The notes: generated by a model not told the origin, from the sequence alone. A stretch of DNA of 64,000 nt from Caenorhabditis remanei (GCF_010183535.1 NC_071332.1:3782001-3846000), one strand, 5' to 3'; shown: positions 12,501-23,308, counted from the stretch's first letter. Program-made: numbers and translations.

Positions 12501-15500
12501 TTCCTACGACGAATTTATCCAGACGACGTAAGTCTTGTTATGAAATAAGAAAACATGAAAACATAAAAATTCCCGAATCCATCCCTTTGACTAATTGTCT
12601 AAGTCTCTCTCTCTGATATCTCTGCGTCTCTTTAATTGTCATAATCTCTCTCCGATCCCGACCATCCCGTTTCAGACACAGATAAGCAACCACAAAAACT
12701 GCGTTTTACGACCACTGTTCAAACGCGCGAGATTTCGTTGGACCATGAATCCGATGACGATGACGTCATCACCTCCACCACGCTTCATCACAGACGGGGT
12801 CAGTATCAACGAAGACCGAGTACTGTAACAGTAGACACTCGGGATGCCGACGTGGCACGACGGCGTGTTTCGAATTCGAGAAAATCTGAAAGAGGTGATA
12901 CAGCAACACTTCACTGGCAACACACTTCTCATCGTCGCATGTCGTTTCCCTTGTGTCATTTTTTACTATTTCTTCCCTCTAACCTTCATTGTAAATGAAA
13001 AAATATAATAAAAAGAAGAAAAAAGATTTCTCCCCGGCCGGGAATTGAACCCGGGTCTCGCATGTGACAGACGCGGATACTCACCACTATACTACCGAGG
13101 ACACGATAGACCGAGGAGGTCGTTTGTCTAGACACCCCTGGCCTCTTCTCTGTTTTTCTCTCCGCTTTGTCTATTCCATGTCTTTTCGGGGACCCACTTC
13201 CACGGCTCATTAATCTCATACATATAAAAATAACTGAAATTTTTGCAGCCGATGACCTCAACTTCGCATCCTCTCTCCGAAGTCGAAGCCAGAGCCCGAA
13301 CAAGTTGGCACTGAGCCAAATGATCAATTCACGTGAACGAGACACTCCGTCGAGCCCATCGTCAACCACTGGAAGCTCGATCGTCGGCAGGAATCTTCAA
13401 CAACGACGTCGTGATTCAGATGTCTCGTATGTGAGATCAGCGACACGTGGACGAGATGAGATGCGCAAAAGTACGGACGCCCTGAACAAGTTGATGGCGG
13501 TCCGATCGAAACTCCACCAGTCCAGTGAGAATCTGAGAAAGTCGACGGAGAACCTGGCGCTGCTTAAGAATCTGGAAGAGGCTTCGAACTATTCGACACC
13601 AAAGTCACGGACAAGGAGTAGTAGTAATTTGAGGAATGCGGAGGTTTTGGGGAATATGGAGTCGTTTGGCACGTTTGATGCGGATTCCAGGATGAGATCA
13701 GGGTGAGTGTTGAGGGTGGGTGAAGGGAGGGTCGAAACTTGGCCCGACATTCTAAGATCAGTCTCATATCAAGTTTGATAGATCTGGTATAGCAGATCAT
13801 GGTCCACAACGGCCCGAAATAGTCTTTCCGGCTACAGTTTGAGACCGATATAAACTCGCCTTTCATGATTCGGCACTATTAATATAGGAGTCTGTGTATT
13901 ACAGCTTATTGTGATACGGCAAGGTATAATAAGAACCACGCTTGTCAATCGGGCCGACACGGGCCGGCACTTAGCTGGCTTCAAACTCTATATAATAAGC
14001 TGAAAAATATACCAAAATGTAGATCTCGGCGAGTTTTATGTCTGTGACTTACTATGACGGATCGTTAATGTGCCGCGGGCCGGGATAATGTGAAATCTAC
14101 ATTTTGGTATATTTTTCAGCTCATAATATTGAGTTGGCCCGTTTTGGGTCGGTTGACAAGTATGATAAGAACTTACCTTGCATGGGCGAAATTTGGTCCA
14201 GAAATTGATTTTGGTCCAAAAAAAAATCGCCGTCTGAAATAGTTCAGCATGGCTTTGAACGATATTATACAATCCACGGTATCAAAGTATCGTTGGGACT
14301 GTGACATGAATCTGTTACGGCGCGGCATGAGATAGCCTGGTAGACCCAGGACATAATCAGAATATAGAACAGTCCGAGTACAGTACAGTGTCATACTCTA
14401 CCGCGGCACAGTTTGTCGAGGTCCTTAACCATCGGGCACAGCCAGAAACGATACGACATGACCTAAACTGGCAGAGGACAGGGCCCTCAAATAATATAAC
14501 TGATCTGAAATTGTTTTGCGCGGTCCGAAATGATTCGGTATAGTCGAGTACCTTACGACGGGGGTGACGATAGCTCGAAGCTGTCACGGCCTGAAACGGT
14601 TCGGTGATACCTTTCGAAAATCTTAGACCCCTCTCAAAAGTTCATTTTTCCCTGACCGCCACGCACACTTTTTGTCACAAGTATGAAAAAATGGGTGGAG
14701 CCTTTGTTTAATGATAGAAAGTGGTTGATTCGAAAAACTGATAAGACAAACTGCACAAAGACATTTCCATTTTGTAAGTACTGACATTTGAGTTTTCATT
14801 TTACACAAAAACTCATTGACCAATATTTTCAGCTCTACCAGCTCCCTCGCCCAATCCCGAATGATGGCTCGAAGCATCGGCAACCTCAACGAGGGGCTCG
14901 CAATGGAAGGCTCTCAAAACACACCAAGTCAACGACTCGCCAATACCATCCAAATGATGCGAAAGGCTAGTAACCCCGACTTGACGGCTCCCGAACAATT
15001 CGAAGACACCGGAAGCCCGTTCGCTCAGAGGATGGCTCGAGGTGCCGTTCAGAAGAAGATGGAGAGGTATCGAGCGAAGAATAAGAGTGGAAGTGGAAAT
15101 GTAGTGGGGAGGAATCAGACATCAGAGGAGAGTGATTCAAACAACTCGGATATGATGCCTTTGAGTATTAATAAGAGAGCGTTGACTGCTGGAAATCGGT
15201 CGACGACTGGATCCGATTTCTCGCCCGCTTCGTCAAGAGGATCTTCCTCATTAGCGATGGGTAGTGGACGTAAGTCACCGAACTTTTTTCCTCAAACAGA
15301 TGACCTAATAAGATTTGTTCAGCAATCGGTAGCGGCCTCCCATCGAGCCGTCGTCTGTACGACCAACAACGTAGCGGTGGCCTCTCCGCGTCGGGTACCC
15401 CACGCCGTACTGGAAACAATTATTTGGTCACTAAAATGAGTGAACAAATGAACAAGTCGATGGAGGGTCCCGATTTGGGAAGCGACGAAAGTCCACGTAG

Positions 15501-16917
15501 CTCGGTGAACTCGCATGAATGGCAGAATCTTATGGAGAACTCGCAGGATGGAACTAAGAATCGTGAGTTTTTCACTTTTTTTCAACTTTTTTAGGAAAAT
15601 GATAAGCCGAATTTATAATAACTGTATAGATCTAATCAAGGGCTACATTTTTGTAGTTGGAAGTTTTTTGATAGCTCTTCACGCTTTCGAGATACGCGAC
15701 TTCAAAGTTTGGCGGTAGGAGGAGACGCAGATAGTCAGACACTCTCGCTTCTCTGCGTCTCTCACCCTCTCGCTGCAAAAGTCGCCGACTTTGAAGTCGC
15801 GTATCTCGAAAGCGTGAAGAGCTATCAAAAAGCTTCCAACTACAAAAATGTAGCCCTTGATTTAATCTACACAATCAATATAATTTCAAATGTTATATTT
15901 TGTCGAAACACTCTTTAAAATTGAATTGAATGCAATCTCGCTCTCTCTCCCCCTCCCCTTGTATATTCCTTTGTTCCATTTCCACCCATTTTCAGCACTG
16001 ATTTGCCACGTTCAAGACTGTATGGAACAACTGCGGATTCATGTGGATAAAAGTCTTCAGGCAAAGAAATTGGTAAGATTTTTTCGGTCAATTCCCTTGT
16101 GATAGTCAGTGCCACCCCAGTATATGCTTATAATCCCCCCATAGGTGCTTTTGTGGTGTCCATATGGGTTACTGTAGTTTTCGTAGTGGGACCCGAATTG
16201 CGCCAAAACTAGGCCAAAGCTAAGAACGAGCTGATGTTAACGTAGGGACTAGTTTTAGGATTCTAGGCCATGCAAGAAAAAAAACTTAATATGAAAATTG
16301 TAGGTCAGGATTCTGAATCTGTTTTTAAATTGTTTCTTGGGCCAAAATTTGAGTTAATCTTAAGACTTGTAACTCCGCCCATTTTGACGCTAGAAAAATT
16401 CTGAAATCAGAATCAGAATCCTCACGTCTTCAGCTTTCCAGTCATTAAAACATTTTGTATGAAAATTCTAGCTGAAGACGTGAGGATTCTGAATCTGTTT
16501 TCAAAATTTTTCCTAGATCAGAGATACGGAAGTTCTTACTAAAACCTTTGTAACTTCGTCTATTTTGACGCTAGAAAAATTCTGAAAACAGATTCAGAAT
16601 CCTCACGTCTCCAGCTTTCTAGTCATCTAATAATTTTCAACAATTTGAAATTTCACAGGTGGAGGACGATACGACTTTGGCTATCGAACAAAAGAAGATA
16701 GTTATGTGTGAGATCGACCGGTCCATCGAGCGTCTCATCGAAAAACTCAACCCAAATCAAGTAACCAGGTAGATCAAATGTTCTTAGTCTTAAAATAATT
16801 GTCTATTCCAGTAAACCATCTGACAGAAGCAACGGAAACCTGTCAGGCAACGACTACACTCCGAAAGGAGCCAATATCTATGGAATTCTGAAAGAGAATC
16901 TCTCGTCTAGACAATAA
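6506..16917 (+). CDS. large serine-rich basic protein, 14 exons
   Basis: Exons: 6506-6528, 6606-6685, 7724-7937, 8371-8456, 8506-8592, 10922-11047, 12222-12527, 12676-12894, 13249-13702, 14833-15269, 15323-15562, 15996-16072, 16659-16768, 16812-16917. They total 2565 nt, all junction phases agree, and the product is 854 residues. The start was chosen because the ATG lies 3 nt after a trans-splice-type AG and enters exon 2 in phase. I do not recognise the family. The protein is hydrophilic with no signal peptide or membrane segment. It is rich in Ser, Arg and Asn, with many basophilic-kinase-like sites (RRKSM, RRSNS, RRPST, RRVSN) and a His/Pro-rich part near residues 165-235. Helical, coiled-coil-prone segments lie around MRKSTDALNKLMAVRSKL and MEQLRIHVDKSLQAKKL to IERLIEKLNPNQ near the C-terminus. 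A cytoskeletal or scaffold role is only a guess. Exon 3 could start at 7706 instead (six more residues). Confidence 0.85.
7510..7642. repeat. R3 short foldback repeat, copy 1
   Basis: Inverted arms of roughly 30-40 bp: CTTACAACCGCGTTCTACCG on the left and CGGTGGAGCGCAGTTGTAAT on the right, with AAATTGAGAGAGTCAGAGAA in the loop. Related copies lie at 22293-22423 and 30673-30805. This copy sits in intron 2 of the large serine-rich gene and ends about 80 bp before exon 3. Confidence 0.7.
8941..9503. repeat. F1 foldback repeats in intron 5
   Basis: A left arm with core occupies 8941-9085, and a second, complete foldback occupies about 9238-9503 (left arm from TGTGGATCAAACCTAGACCT, right arm ending TTTGATCTACAC). 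Both carry GAGACGCAGA and the complementary TCTGCG core. They lie in the 2.3-kb intron 8593-10921 of the serine-rich gene, just upstream of a separate transposon at 9627. Confidence 0.7.
9627..10215. mobile_element. non-autonomous hAT-like element, 589 bp
   Basis: The terminal inverted repeats are CAGGCTTGGTCGAG on the left and CTCGACCAAGCCTG on the right, a perfect 14-bp match. The flanking 8 bp are identical: ATCGTAAC at 9619-9626 and at 10216-10223. A CAGG-type end with an 8-bp target duplication is the pattern of hAT transposons. The interior is made of TTTTCCCGA / TCGGGAAAA repeats on both strands and has no transposase frame. Two open frames through it (9605-9865 minus, 9632-10006 plus) come from this repetition. 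It lies in intron 5 of the serine-rich gene. Confidence 0.85.
11190..12110. repeat. tandem repeat of about 150-185 bp in intron 6
   Basis: The phrase AACTCGGCTCAAA recurs near 11223, 11378, 11562, 11733 and 11886, with a decayed copy near 12040. It is followed each time by an AAGTCGTAGAGAA-like stretch, GGTACCATTAAAACCGCCTT and TTCAAAAAATTATTTCAAAA. The copies are divergent, so the array is old. It fills most of the intron 11048-12221 of the serine-rich gene. Confidence 0.75.
13030..13101 (-). tRNA. tRNA-Asp (GTC)
   Basis: On the minus strand the sequence starts TCCTCGG and ends CCGGGGA plus discriminator G, giving a 7-bp acceptor stem. The anticodon loop CTGTCAC (anticodon GTC) is closed by CGCGT/ATGCG. 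The T arm holds GGGTTCAATTCC (B box), and TAGTATAGTGG is the A box. A T-run follows the 3' end on the minus strand (GAAATCTTTTTT), serving as the RNA polymerase III terminator. The gene is 72 nt, has no intron, and lies antisense inside intron 12895-13248 of the serine-rich gene. It is identical to the copy at 41225-41296. Confidence 0.95.
13937..14164. mobile_element. hAT-like MITE, CATACTTGTCAA family, copy 1
   Basis: The ends are CACGCTTGTCAA on the left and TTGACAAGTATG on the right. They are flanked by a perfect 8-bp target duplication, ATAAGAAC, at 13929-13936 and 14165-14172. The interior is foldback: AGCTGAAAAATATACCAAAA and its complement TTTTGGTATATTTTTCAGCT, plus CGGGCC tracts. It is 228 bp with no coding capacity, in intron 13703-14832 of the serine-rich gene. 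Better-preserved or larger relatives are at 24573-24949 and 33956-34498. Confidence 0.85.
15627..15869. repeat. F1 foldback repeat, best-preserved copy
   Basis: Arms of about 82 bp, 15627-15709 and 15788-15869, differ at only about three positions. Both share GGGCTACATTTTTGTAGTTG and CACGCTTTCGAGATACGCGA or their complements. The loop holds GGAGACGCAG, a CAGACACTCTCGCTTCTCTG stretch and TGCGTCTCTC. The near-identical arms suggest a young copy or one kept alike by conversion. It lies in intron 15563-15995 of the serine-rich gene. Confidence 0.85.
16280..16640. repeat. GAAGACGTGAGGATTCTGAA repeat (R6)
   Basis: Alternating sense and antisense copies of GAAGACGTGAGGATTCTGAA, with TTTTGACGCTAGAAAAATTC beside them, fill the intron 16073-16658. 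Related copies occur near 8300-8345, 19660-19900, 22500-22640 and 59880-60510. This is a dispersed non-coding repeat; its class is unknown. Confidence 0.65.
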
Positions 16918-17209
16918 AATTGTGATCCACCCCCTCCCCTTAATTGTGATAATTAGTCTCATTAATTGTTAATTATAATACAACGAACGACACGCCCCTC
17001 TTTGATATCAATCCTTAAAATGTATTAAATGTGTTTTCCCCCATGTTTTCTTTTTCTTCCGGTTTCTCATCTTTCTAGAAACAATGCTCATCCGAATACT
17101 GTTGACTTGCTCCGCACCCTTTTATTCTTAAAGTTCACTTTTTATCCCTTTCATGACCACGACGAATGCCTTATACACATTTAAGCTTGTCTTTTATCAG
17201 AACATGTAT

Positions 17210-17215
17210 TTTATT
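17210..17215 (-). promoter_or_regulatory. poly(A) signal of the two-RRM gene
   Basis: AATAAA on the minus strand (TTTATT on the plus strand) begins about 19 nt after the TAG at 17234-17236 of the two-RRM gene. That short 3' UTR is plausible for a nematode gene. The convergent gene ends about 300 bp away at 16917 and has its own AATAAA at 16913-16918, overlapping its stop. Confidence 0.6.
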
Positions 17216-17233
17216 GAATAATTGAAATAAAAA

Positions 17234-20200
17234 CTAAAAATCATCAAAAGAATTGAGTGTCATCTGTCTCACATAATCCCCCTTGTGCACATTTGTCTGG
17301 TATGCTACTGGAGACCATCTGGAAGATTCCATGTCCTCGAAGAACTCCTCGGATGCAGACATGACCATCTCGTTGTACTGGCAGATGTTTACGCGACGCT
17401 TCGAGTCTGGAAGTTTCGGATTTTCTTGCGGGTGGCGGGATAAACACTGAATTTTTTAAATACTAAAAAAGGATAAACATTGAAAAAGTAGTTTTTGACA
17501 GCAATGGAATCTAGAAGACTTTTTAGGACAATTAAAATTTCGGAATCTAAAACAAGAACACAATTTTTTTGAGAAAAATCTTATTTATCGAATTTCTAGA
17601 GATTTATGATATTTGCAGAGCTTCAAATTTGTATTTATTGTGTAGATAACATCAAGCGCTGCATTTTTGTAGTTGGAAGTTTTTTGATAGCTCTTCACGC
17701 TTTCGAGATACGCGCCTATAAACATTACAGGCAGTGATAGAGACGCAGAGAAGCTAAAGTGTCTGACTGTCTGCGTCTCTTTGTAGTGTCTCTAGCTTCA
17801 AAGTGATGTATCTCAATAACGTGAATAGCTATCAAACAGTTGCCAACTACAACAATGTAGAGCAAATCTATTACTTTATTTTTGTAGTTGACAATTTTTC
17901 GATAGCTACTCACGCTTTTGTGATATGAGCCTTCAAACTTTACGGAGAGACGTAAAGAAGCGAGAGTGTCTGACTGTTTGCGTCTCTTCTCCTCACTGTG
18001 TAACTTTGAGCGCCCGTATCTCAAATGCATAAAGAGCTATCAAAATATTGTCAACTACAAAAATAGAAATCGCGATTTGATCTATCAGAATATCAACAAA
18101 AAATCTGCCAAAAAGCTTATTAGACCGGTTTTATAAGCGAAAAACCAAAATTTAGGGTTAAAAAAAAATAAAATTGACGGAATTTAATCAGATTAACTCT
18201 GAAGCTTATTTTAAATGGAAAAATTATGTCTCGTATTTTGTATTTTAGCTGGAAAACCATATTCAATCACGAAACTAGCTCGGAAAACCCGGAAACGCGT
18301 TTTTAAACAAGAAAAACATTTGAAAATTTGTCAAAAAAACCGAAAAAAAATTTCAAGGACGTCTCGAAACCGGACATCTTGAAAGCAAAAAAAATTGCGT
18401 GCCAAGAAAATAAAAGAATAATAATTTTAGCTACTTGAAACGTCTCAAATCGACAAAAATTTACGTCTAGAATATTCTCTGGTTTCGAAACATGTAGAAA
18501 CCAGGACATTTCAAAATCATGACATTTCGAAAAAAATTTTATCATGAATCGCGAAATATGCCTCATTTTTCAGTAGATTTTTAAATCTGGTTTCGAAATG
18601 TCTCGGTTTCCAAACTTCCGGTTTCGAAACATCCCGGACCTCATTCTCTAGTTGGACCCCTATATTTCATAATCCCCCCCCCCCCTGTTCCAGATTCTCC
18701 AAAAAGCGAGGAACACTTTTGCAAAAAGACTCCTCCTCCCTGTGTTCCCAACAACACGAATTTCCTCTCGATTCATCCGAATATACGGAAATAAAGGCAT
18801 GTTTTGCTCTAAGAAATTGGTCCCCTCTCTTCGTTCTTTTTCGAAAAAGAGTTTTCGCCTCTCGGCGACAAATTGGTCTATACCGGAGCCGGACTAACGA
18901 CATTCATCTACTCTTCCAAGGAAAGGGAACGTCATTCTGACACATCCGAATCAATCAATCAAGTGAAAGAAAAGAAAACTTACAGATATTATGGAATTGG
19001 GGGACACCGACTTCTTGTTTCTTCGCCTCTCTTTCCATTACGAAACCACGCAGCTTGTCGAGGTACCTGGTGGATAGTGTCATGTGGATATGGCTGTTTT
19101 CGATTGGCATTTGGTTTAGCTCCTGGAAAATTAGAAATTCGGGAAGTGCGGTGTTTTGGGATTTCCTTGATATTTCTAGGTACTGAAATTTCTTGCTAAC
19201 GACCGAAAATCTTTATAAAATTGGCTCAAATTGAAAGCGCGGTTGTCCTTAAAAGTTTTGAAGAACAAAACTTTCGAAAAATTTGACTTTTACTTTTGCG
19301 TCCTTAGTTTTGCAAATAATGTTTATATTTCTGAAAAGCCGAAAACGTGAGTAATGTGTTTTCAAAAATTCTCTGCGATCAATTTCGACCGAGTTGCTAT
19401 GCCCAAACGTCTAGTATTGAGGTAATTCGGGTCACACCACAAAGACTACTGTAAATATGGGTTACTGTAGTTTTCGTGGTGGGACCCAAATTGTTATAAA
19501 ACAAGGATTTTGGGTACTTTTCCGAAAGCTTAATTACAAGCTGAGATTGATAAGCGGACTAATTTCTAATTCGGAAGTTCTAGGCCATCAGATAAAATTT
19601 TTAGACATCATGTCTAGACAGTGCCAAATTTCGAAAAAAAAAATTCTCCGCCCGTTTTCACGCTAGGCAAATTCTGAAAACAGGTTCTTTATTCGAAATC
19701 CTCACAACGTCAGCTTTTTAGTCATATAACTTTCACTATTCAAAATTTACAGTGGAGCGCGTTTACAGAGTCAAAAACTCACTCTTTTTTGAAAATTGAG
19801 TGAGGACCCGGTTCCAGACGGCATAACTCGGTTGAATTAAGTCTCAGAAAAAACTTGAAAATAGATTCAGAATTCTCAGAATTTCAGCTTTCGATTCATA
19901 TAATTTTCACCATCCCAAATTATCAATGGAGCGCGTTTGCACAGACATTTCCGACAACTCACCCTAACCGCCTCCATACACTCCTCCTTATCCCCAAATC
20001 TCACGAAACACGTCGTCCGCGGTGTGATCCCATTGAAAAGATCAAAATTGTACTGTGCCAAACCAAGAACCGACGGAAAACGGAACAGAATTCTCATCAC
20101 TTCACACCGCGACAAGTGCACATCATTCACCGTCAAATGGGCGCACACCTCCTCGCGTTGTTTCGTGAAATTCATGTCGAGCTGGAAGTCAGAAGACATT

Positions 20201-21979
20201 CCCGGGATACGGAGTCCGTTGAGACGGCGGAGGGCTAGACGGGCGTCAGCGAACGTCGGGTATTGGTAGAAGTAGCTGACTTTTGTCTGGAAATTTCATA
20301 TTTTTGAAATATTATAAGAAGGACTGAAGTCATATTTTTCTGATTGCAAATTCCGATACTTCAGACAATTCTATGAAACTCTTATTATTGGAGCATGTCC
20401 TAAAAACAGAAAGGAGCTTTGGTTGAAGCGTTTTTCCGCACGACCGTGTAGTCCTCTCGGACAAGATTTTTCCATTCTTCCGATTTTCGTTTTTTTTTTC
20501 CAATTTATATCGTGAAAAATAGAAAAAAAACCACGCCCGGATAAAATTCGAAATTTTCCAAAAACTGGTATAAATCACGGGATCTGGGTGTGAGTACTGA
20601 AAGTAAACGCGCCCCACTAGACTTGGCGGCAAATTCAAATTTTAATTTTTTCAATTCGCTGTTTCGTTGTGGCATTTTGATACGCAGCATAATCGACCAC
20701 TTTTTGAGACGATTTATGTCATTTTTTTGTATTTTTGGTCAGTTTTTCGACTGTTGCTCGTCTTTTCAAGATCAATTTTACTAAAATATGAATAAAATTT
20801 TTAAATAAAACATTTATTTTGAATTTCGAAAACTTCAGCGGAGTGGGGTTGATTTTAGTACTCACTCCCAGACCCCGCGAGAACACTAAGTGCTTTTTTT
20901 AAAATTTCAGATAATGATACTTCAGAAAATTCGAAGAATCTTTTATTATTGACGCGTATGCTGAAAATCCCGAACGCCACAATTCCCGTTTTCCTGACTC
21001 AAAGTGAACTTTGGAGGAAGAGTTTTTCCGCGCGGCCGTGTAGTCCTCTCGGACAAGATTTTTTTTTCACTTTTTCCAATTTTCGTGTTTTTTTCCAATT
21101 TAAATCGCGAAAAATAGAAAAAACCATATTGGTAAAAGCCCGGATAATTGGCGCAAAAATTAAATTTTTTCGAATTTTTTCACGAAAAAGTAAAATTTTC
21201 GACTATGATTCATAATTAGAAGGAATTCTGAAAAAGCATCAAAATTGTTCACAGTTTCGATAAAAAAATTGAAAAAAAGCCAATTTTTTAAAATTGGTTT
21301 TTTTCCTCCGGGCCTTGACAAGTATGGGGAAAACTACGAAAATTTGAGGAATTGGTCAGAAATCTTGTCCGAGAGGACTACACGGCCCAATACTTTCACC
21401 AAAGTTCCTTTTGAGTCAGGAAAACGTTGAAAGCATAGTTTTCAAGGCCCGGCTTCATGATCCTTTTTTCCAATTTTTCATCGAAAATGTGACCATTTTT
21501 GACTATTTTTCAGAATTTCTTCTAATTACTAAATGATAGTCGAAAATTTGACTTTTTCGAGAAAAAATTCAAAAAATTTCAAAAAATTTGAAAATTTGAC
21601 TTTCGCGCCAATTTGCTCGGGCCAGGCCTTGACAACTATGGTTTAAAGCGATTTTTAGCATGTTCGTCACTAATAAAAGTTTTTTAGAATTCTCTGAAGT
21701 CTAGGAATTTGCAATCAGAAAAATATGACATTTTTTATTTTGCATTGCCCTAAAATCATTTTTAGTGTCCATACCTCAACTTTGGTCGGTGACTTCCTCA
21801 GCTTAATCGGATACGGATATGTTAGCTGAAAATGTTTTTTTTTCTTCTAAATATATAGATTAAGGAGAGACACTTACACAAATAAAATTATTGACGAGTG
21901 TGAAGTCAAAGTTCACGTCGACATCTCCGATCATCAGCGTCGGCTCGACGGTCGGTGCTCGTTTTGAATCCGAAAACAT
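17234..21979 (-). CDS. divergent two-RRM protein, SECp43/TRNAU1AP-like
   Basis: Exons in transcript order: 21979-21878, 21825-21775, 20286-19963, 19122-18984, 17406-17234; 262 residues plus stop, all phases agree. RRM1 (about residues 14-85) starts TLMIGDVDVNF and continues KVSYFYQYPTFADARLALR. RRM2 (about 92-180) has HLTVNDVHLSR, the RNP1-like TTCFVRFGDKEECMEAVREL and IHMTLSTR. The tail has SASEEFFEDMESSRWSPVA, which resembles the SEELYDALMDCHWQP-type end of tRNA-selenocysteine-associated protein SECp43. Order and length (human about 287 residues) fit that family, which binds tRNA-Sec and aids selenoprotein synthesis. The assignment is by recall, not by search. The last intron (1577 nt) is the weakest junction: an acceptor 40 nt upstream reads into the same frame but is out of phase with exon 4. 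The nematode function is inferred. Confidence 0.7.
17641..18087. repeat. two F1 foldback repeats in tandem
   Basis: The first copy runs from TGTAGATAACATCAAGC at 17641 to about 17880. The second runs from about 17875 to GATTTGATCTAT at 18087. Each has the AGAGACGCAGAGAAGC-type core (the second AGACGTAAAGAAGCGAG). Both lie in the last intron of the two-RRM gene. Confidence 0.7.
20329..21729. repeat. 1.4-kb inverted-repeat element in intron 2
   Basis: The left end GTCATATTTTTCTGATTGCA, followed by AATTCCGATACTTCAGA, is matched in inverse at the right end by TCTGAAGTCTAGGAATTTGC and AATCAGAAAAATATGAC. The phrase CGTGTAGTCCTCTCGGACAA recurs near 20447 and 21038 and in inverse near 21365. A solo left end lies at about 53966-54100. 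The element fills nearly all of intron 20287-21774. No target duplication is clear, because the right end seems shorter than the left (GGACTGAA is missing). Confidence 0.7.
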
Positions 21980-21999
21980 GTTGGTGTCAGGTGCAAAAA

Positions 22000-22290
22000 T
22001 TTTATAGAAAAACAACTGGAATCTCTGACTAATTTAGATATTTATTCTATCGACTTGTTGGAATCGACACGTGGCCATTTAAGACGTTTCATATGGTCTT
22101 AAATGCGAAAGGTCACGTAGGAAAAATTTCAAAAAAATTAATTTTTGAAAATTTCGAAATTTTGTAGTTAGTCTGGGGCGCCTTTATTATCACTTGATAT
22201 TTTTCAATTGTTATGCATGAGAGCTGATCTAGGCTGTCGCGCCTTCGGCGCATTTTCAAAAAACTTTAATTTTAGGCTCCGTTCATAAAA
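22000..22290. other. upstream region of the two-RRM gene
   Basis: Non-coding, AT-rich. On the minus strand a CTATAAAATTT sequence (22000-22007) lies about 22 nt upstream of the ATG at 21979. It could act as a TATA-type element with a very short leader. No trans-splice acceptor is convincing here. Otherwise nothing is recognised. Confidence 0.35.
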
Positions 22291-22292
22291 CA

Positions 22293-22423
22293 GCTCGGAA
22301 CAGTTCTTACAACTGCGCTCCACCGAAATGCTCTTGAAAAATGTCTCGTTTTCTCTGAGTCTCTCAATTTCGCACACTATTTCCTTTGATTTCGGTAGAG
22401 CGCGGTTGTAAGAAGCAGCGAGC
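22293..22423. repeat. R3 short foldback repeat, copy 2
   Basis: The left arm has GTTCTTACAACTGCGCTCCA and the right arm has TCGGTAGAGCGCGGTTGTAA; the ends are GCTCGG and GCGAGC. The loop contains CTGAGTCTCTCAATTTCGCA. Same family as 7510-7642 and 30673-30805, with partial relatives at 60884-60957. Confidence 0.7.
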
Positions 22424-22788
22424 CGTGGTAATAAGTACACAACACTTTAAAAACGGTTTGATGCGGAGTCTAAGCATTGAACAAATTTTTTCCATTAGAC
22501 ATTAGAGCAACTGAAGACGTGAGGATTCAGAATCCGATTTTTTTTTAAATTTGTCTAAGTGTAAAACTAAAATCCCTGTACCTCGGTTCATTTTCACTCT
22601 AACAAGAATTTGAAAATAGATTCACAATCCTTACGAAACACGTTTTTAGTCGTATAAATTTCTTACCAAAAGTCATATTTCAGGCTCCAACTTTTAGCAG
22701 TAGAACAGTATTATATTTTTACGAATTTTTAAGGCTTTGAAAACACTTTTTACTTACTTTTTGCTATTTTTCGTAAAGACTAAGTTTA

Positions 22789-23308
22789 GATTTGCAGGTT
22801 CGTTGTTGACAACGCTTTGATAACTTTTCATGCTTTTGAGATACGGTCGCTCAAAGTTATACAGTGAGGAGAAGAGAAGCACACAGTCAGTCACTCTAGC
22901 TTCTCTGCGCCCTCCTCATCTCTCGCTGCAACTTTACCATCTTGAAACCGTTATATCTCAAAAACGTGAACAGCTATCGAAAAATTGTCAACTGCAAAAA
23001 TATAGAGCTAGATTTTCTCTACATAACCAGTATAAAATTTTAAATGATTTATTTGATATGGCTCAGGTACAACCCTTTAAAGTTGATCTATTTTTTCTTG
23101 TTTTGCTTTTTTAGGCTGTCCACGAGCTTTGTGTCACTGTTTCTGTGTAAAGACAAGATCTCAATCACGCAGACAGTCAGACACTCTAGCTTCCCTGCGT
23201 CTCTCTCAATGGATGAAATGTTTAAATGTGCATATCTCAGAAGCGTGAATAGCTATCAAAAAGTTGTCAACTACAAAAATGGAGATCATGATTTGCTCTA
23301 CATAACCA
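22789..23308. repeat. F1 foldback repeats
   Basis: A complete copy runs at about 22789-23026 (TTGTTGACAACGCTTTGATA on the left, AATTGTCAACTGCAAAAATA on the right). A half-copy follows at 23155-23308 with the core GCAGACAGTCAGACACTCTA and a right arm ending in GCTCTACATAACC. Confidence 0.7.

Noticed and set aside
18667..18903. Alternative last exon of the two-RRM gene (basic frame ending in a Gly run)
   Set aside because: It can be joined in phase through a CGTTAG acceptor, but it ends in a G-run translation. The exon at 17406-17234 gives a family-like tail and has a poly(A) signal at the right distance.
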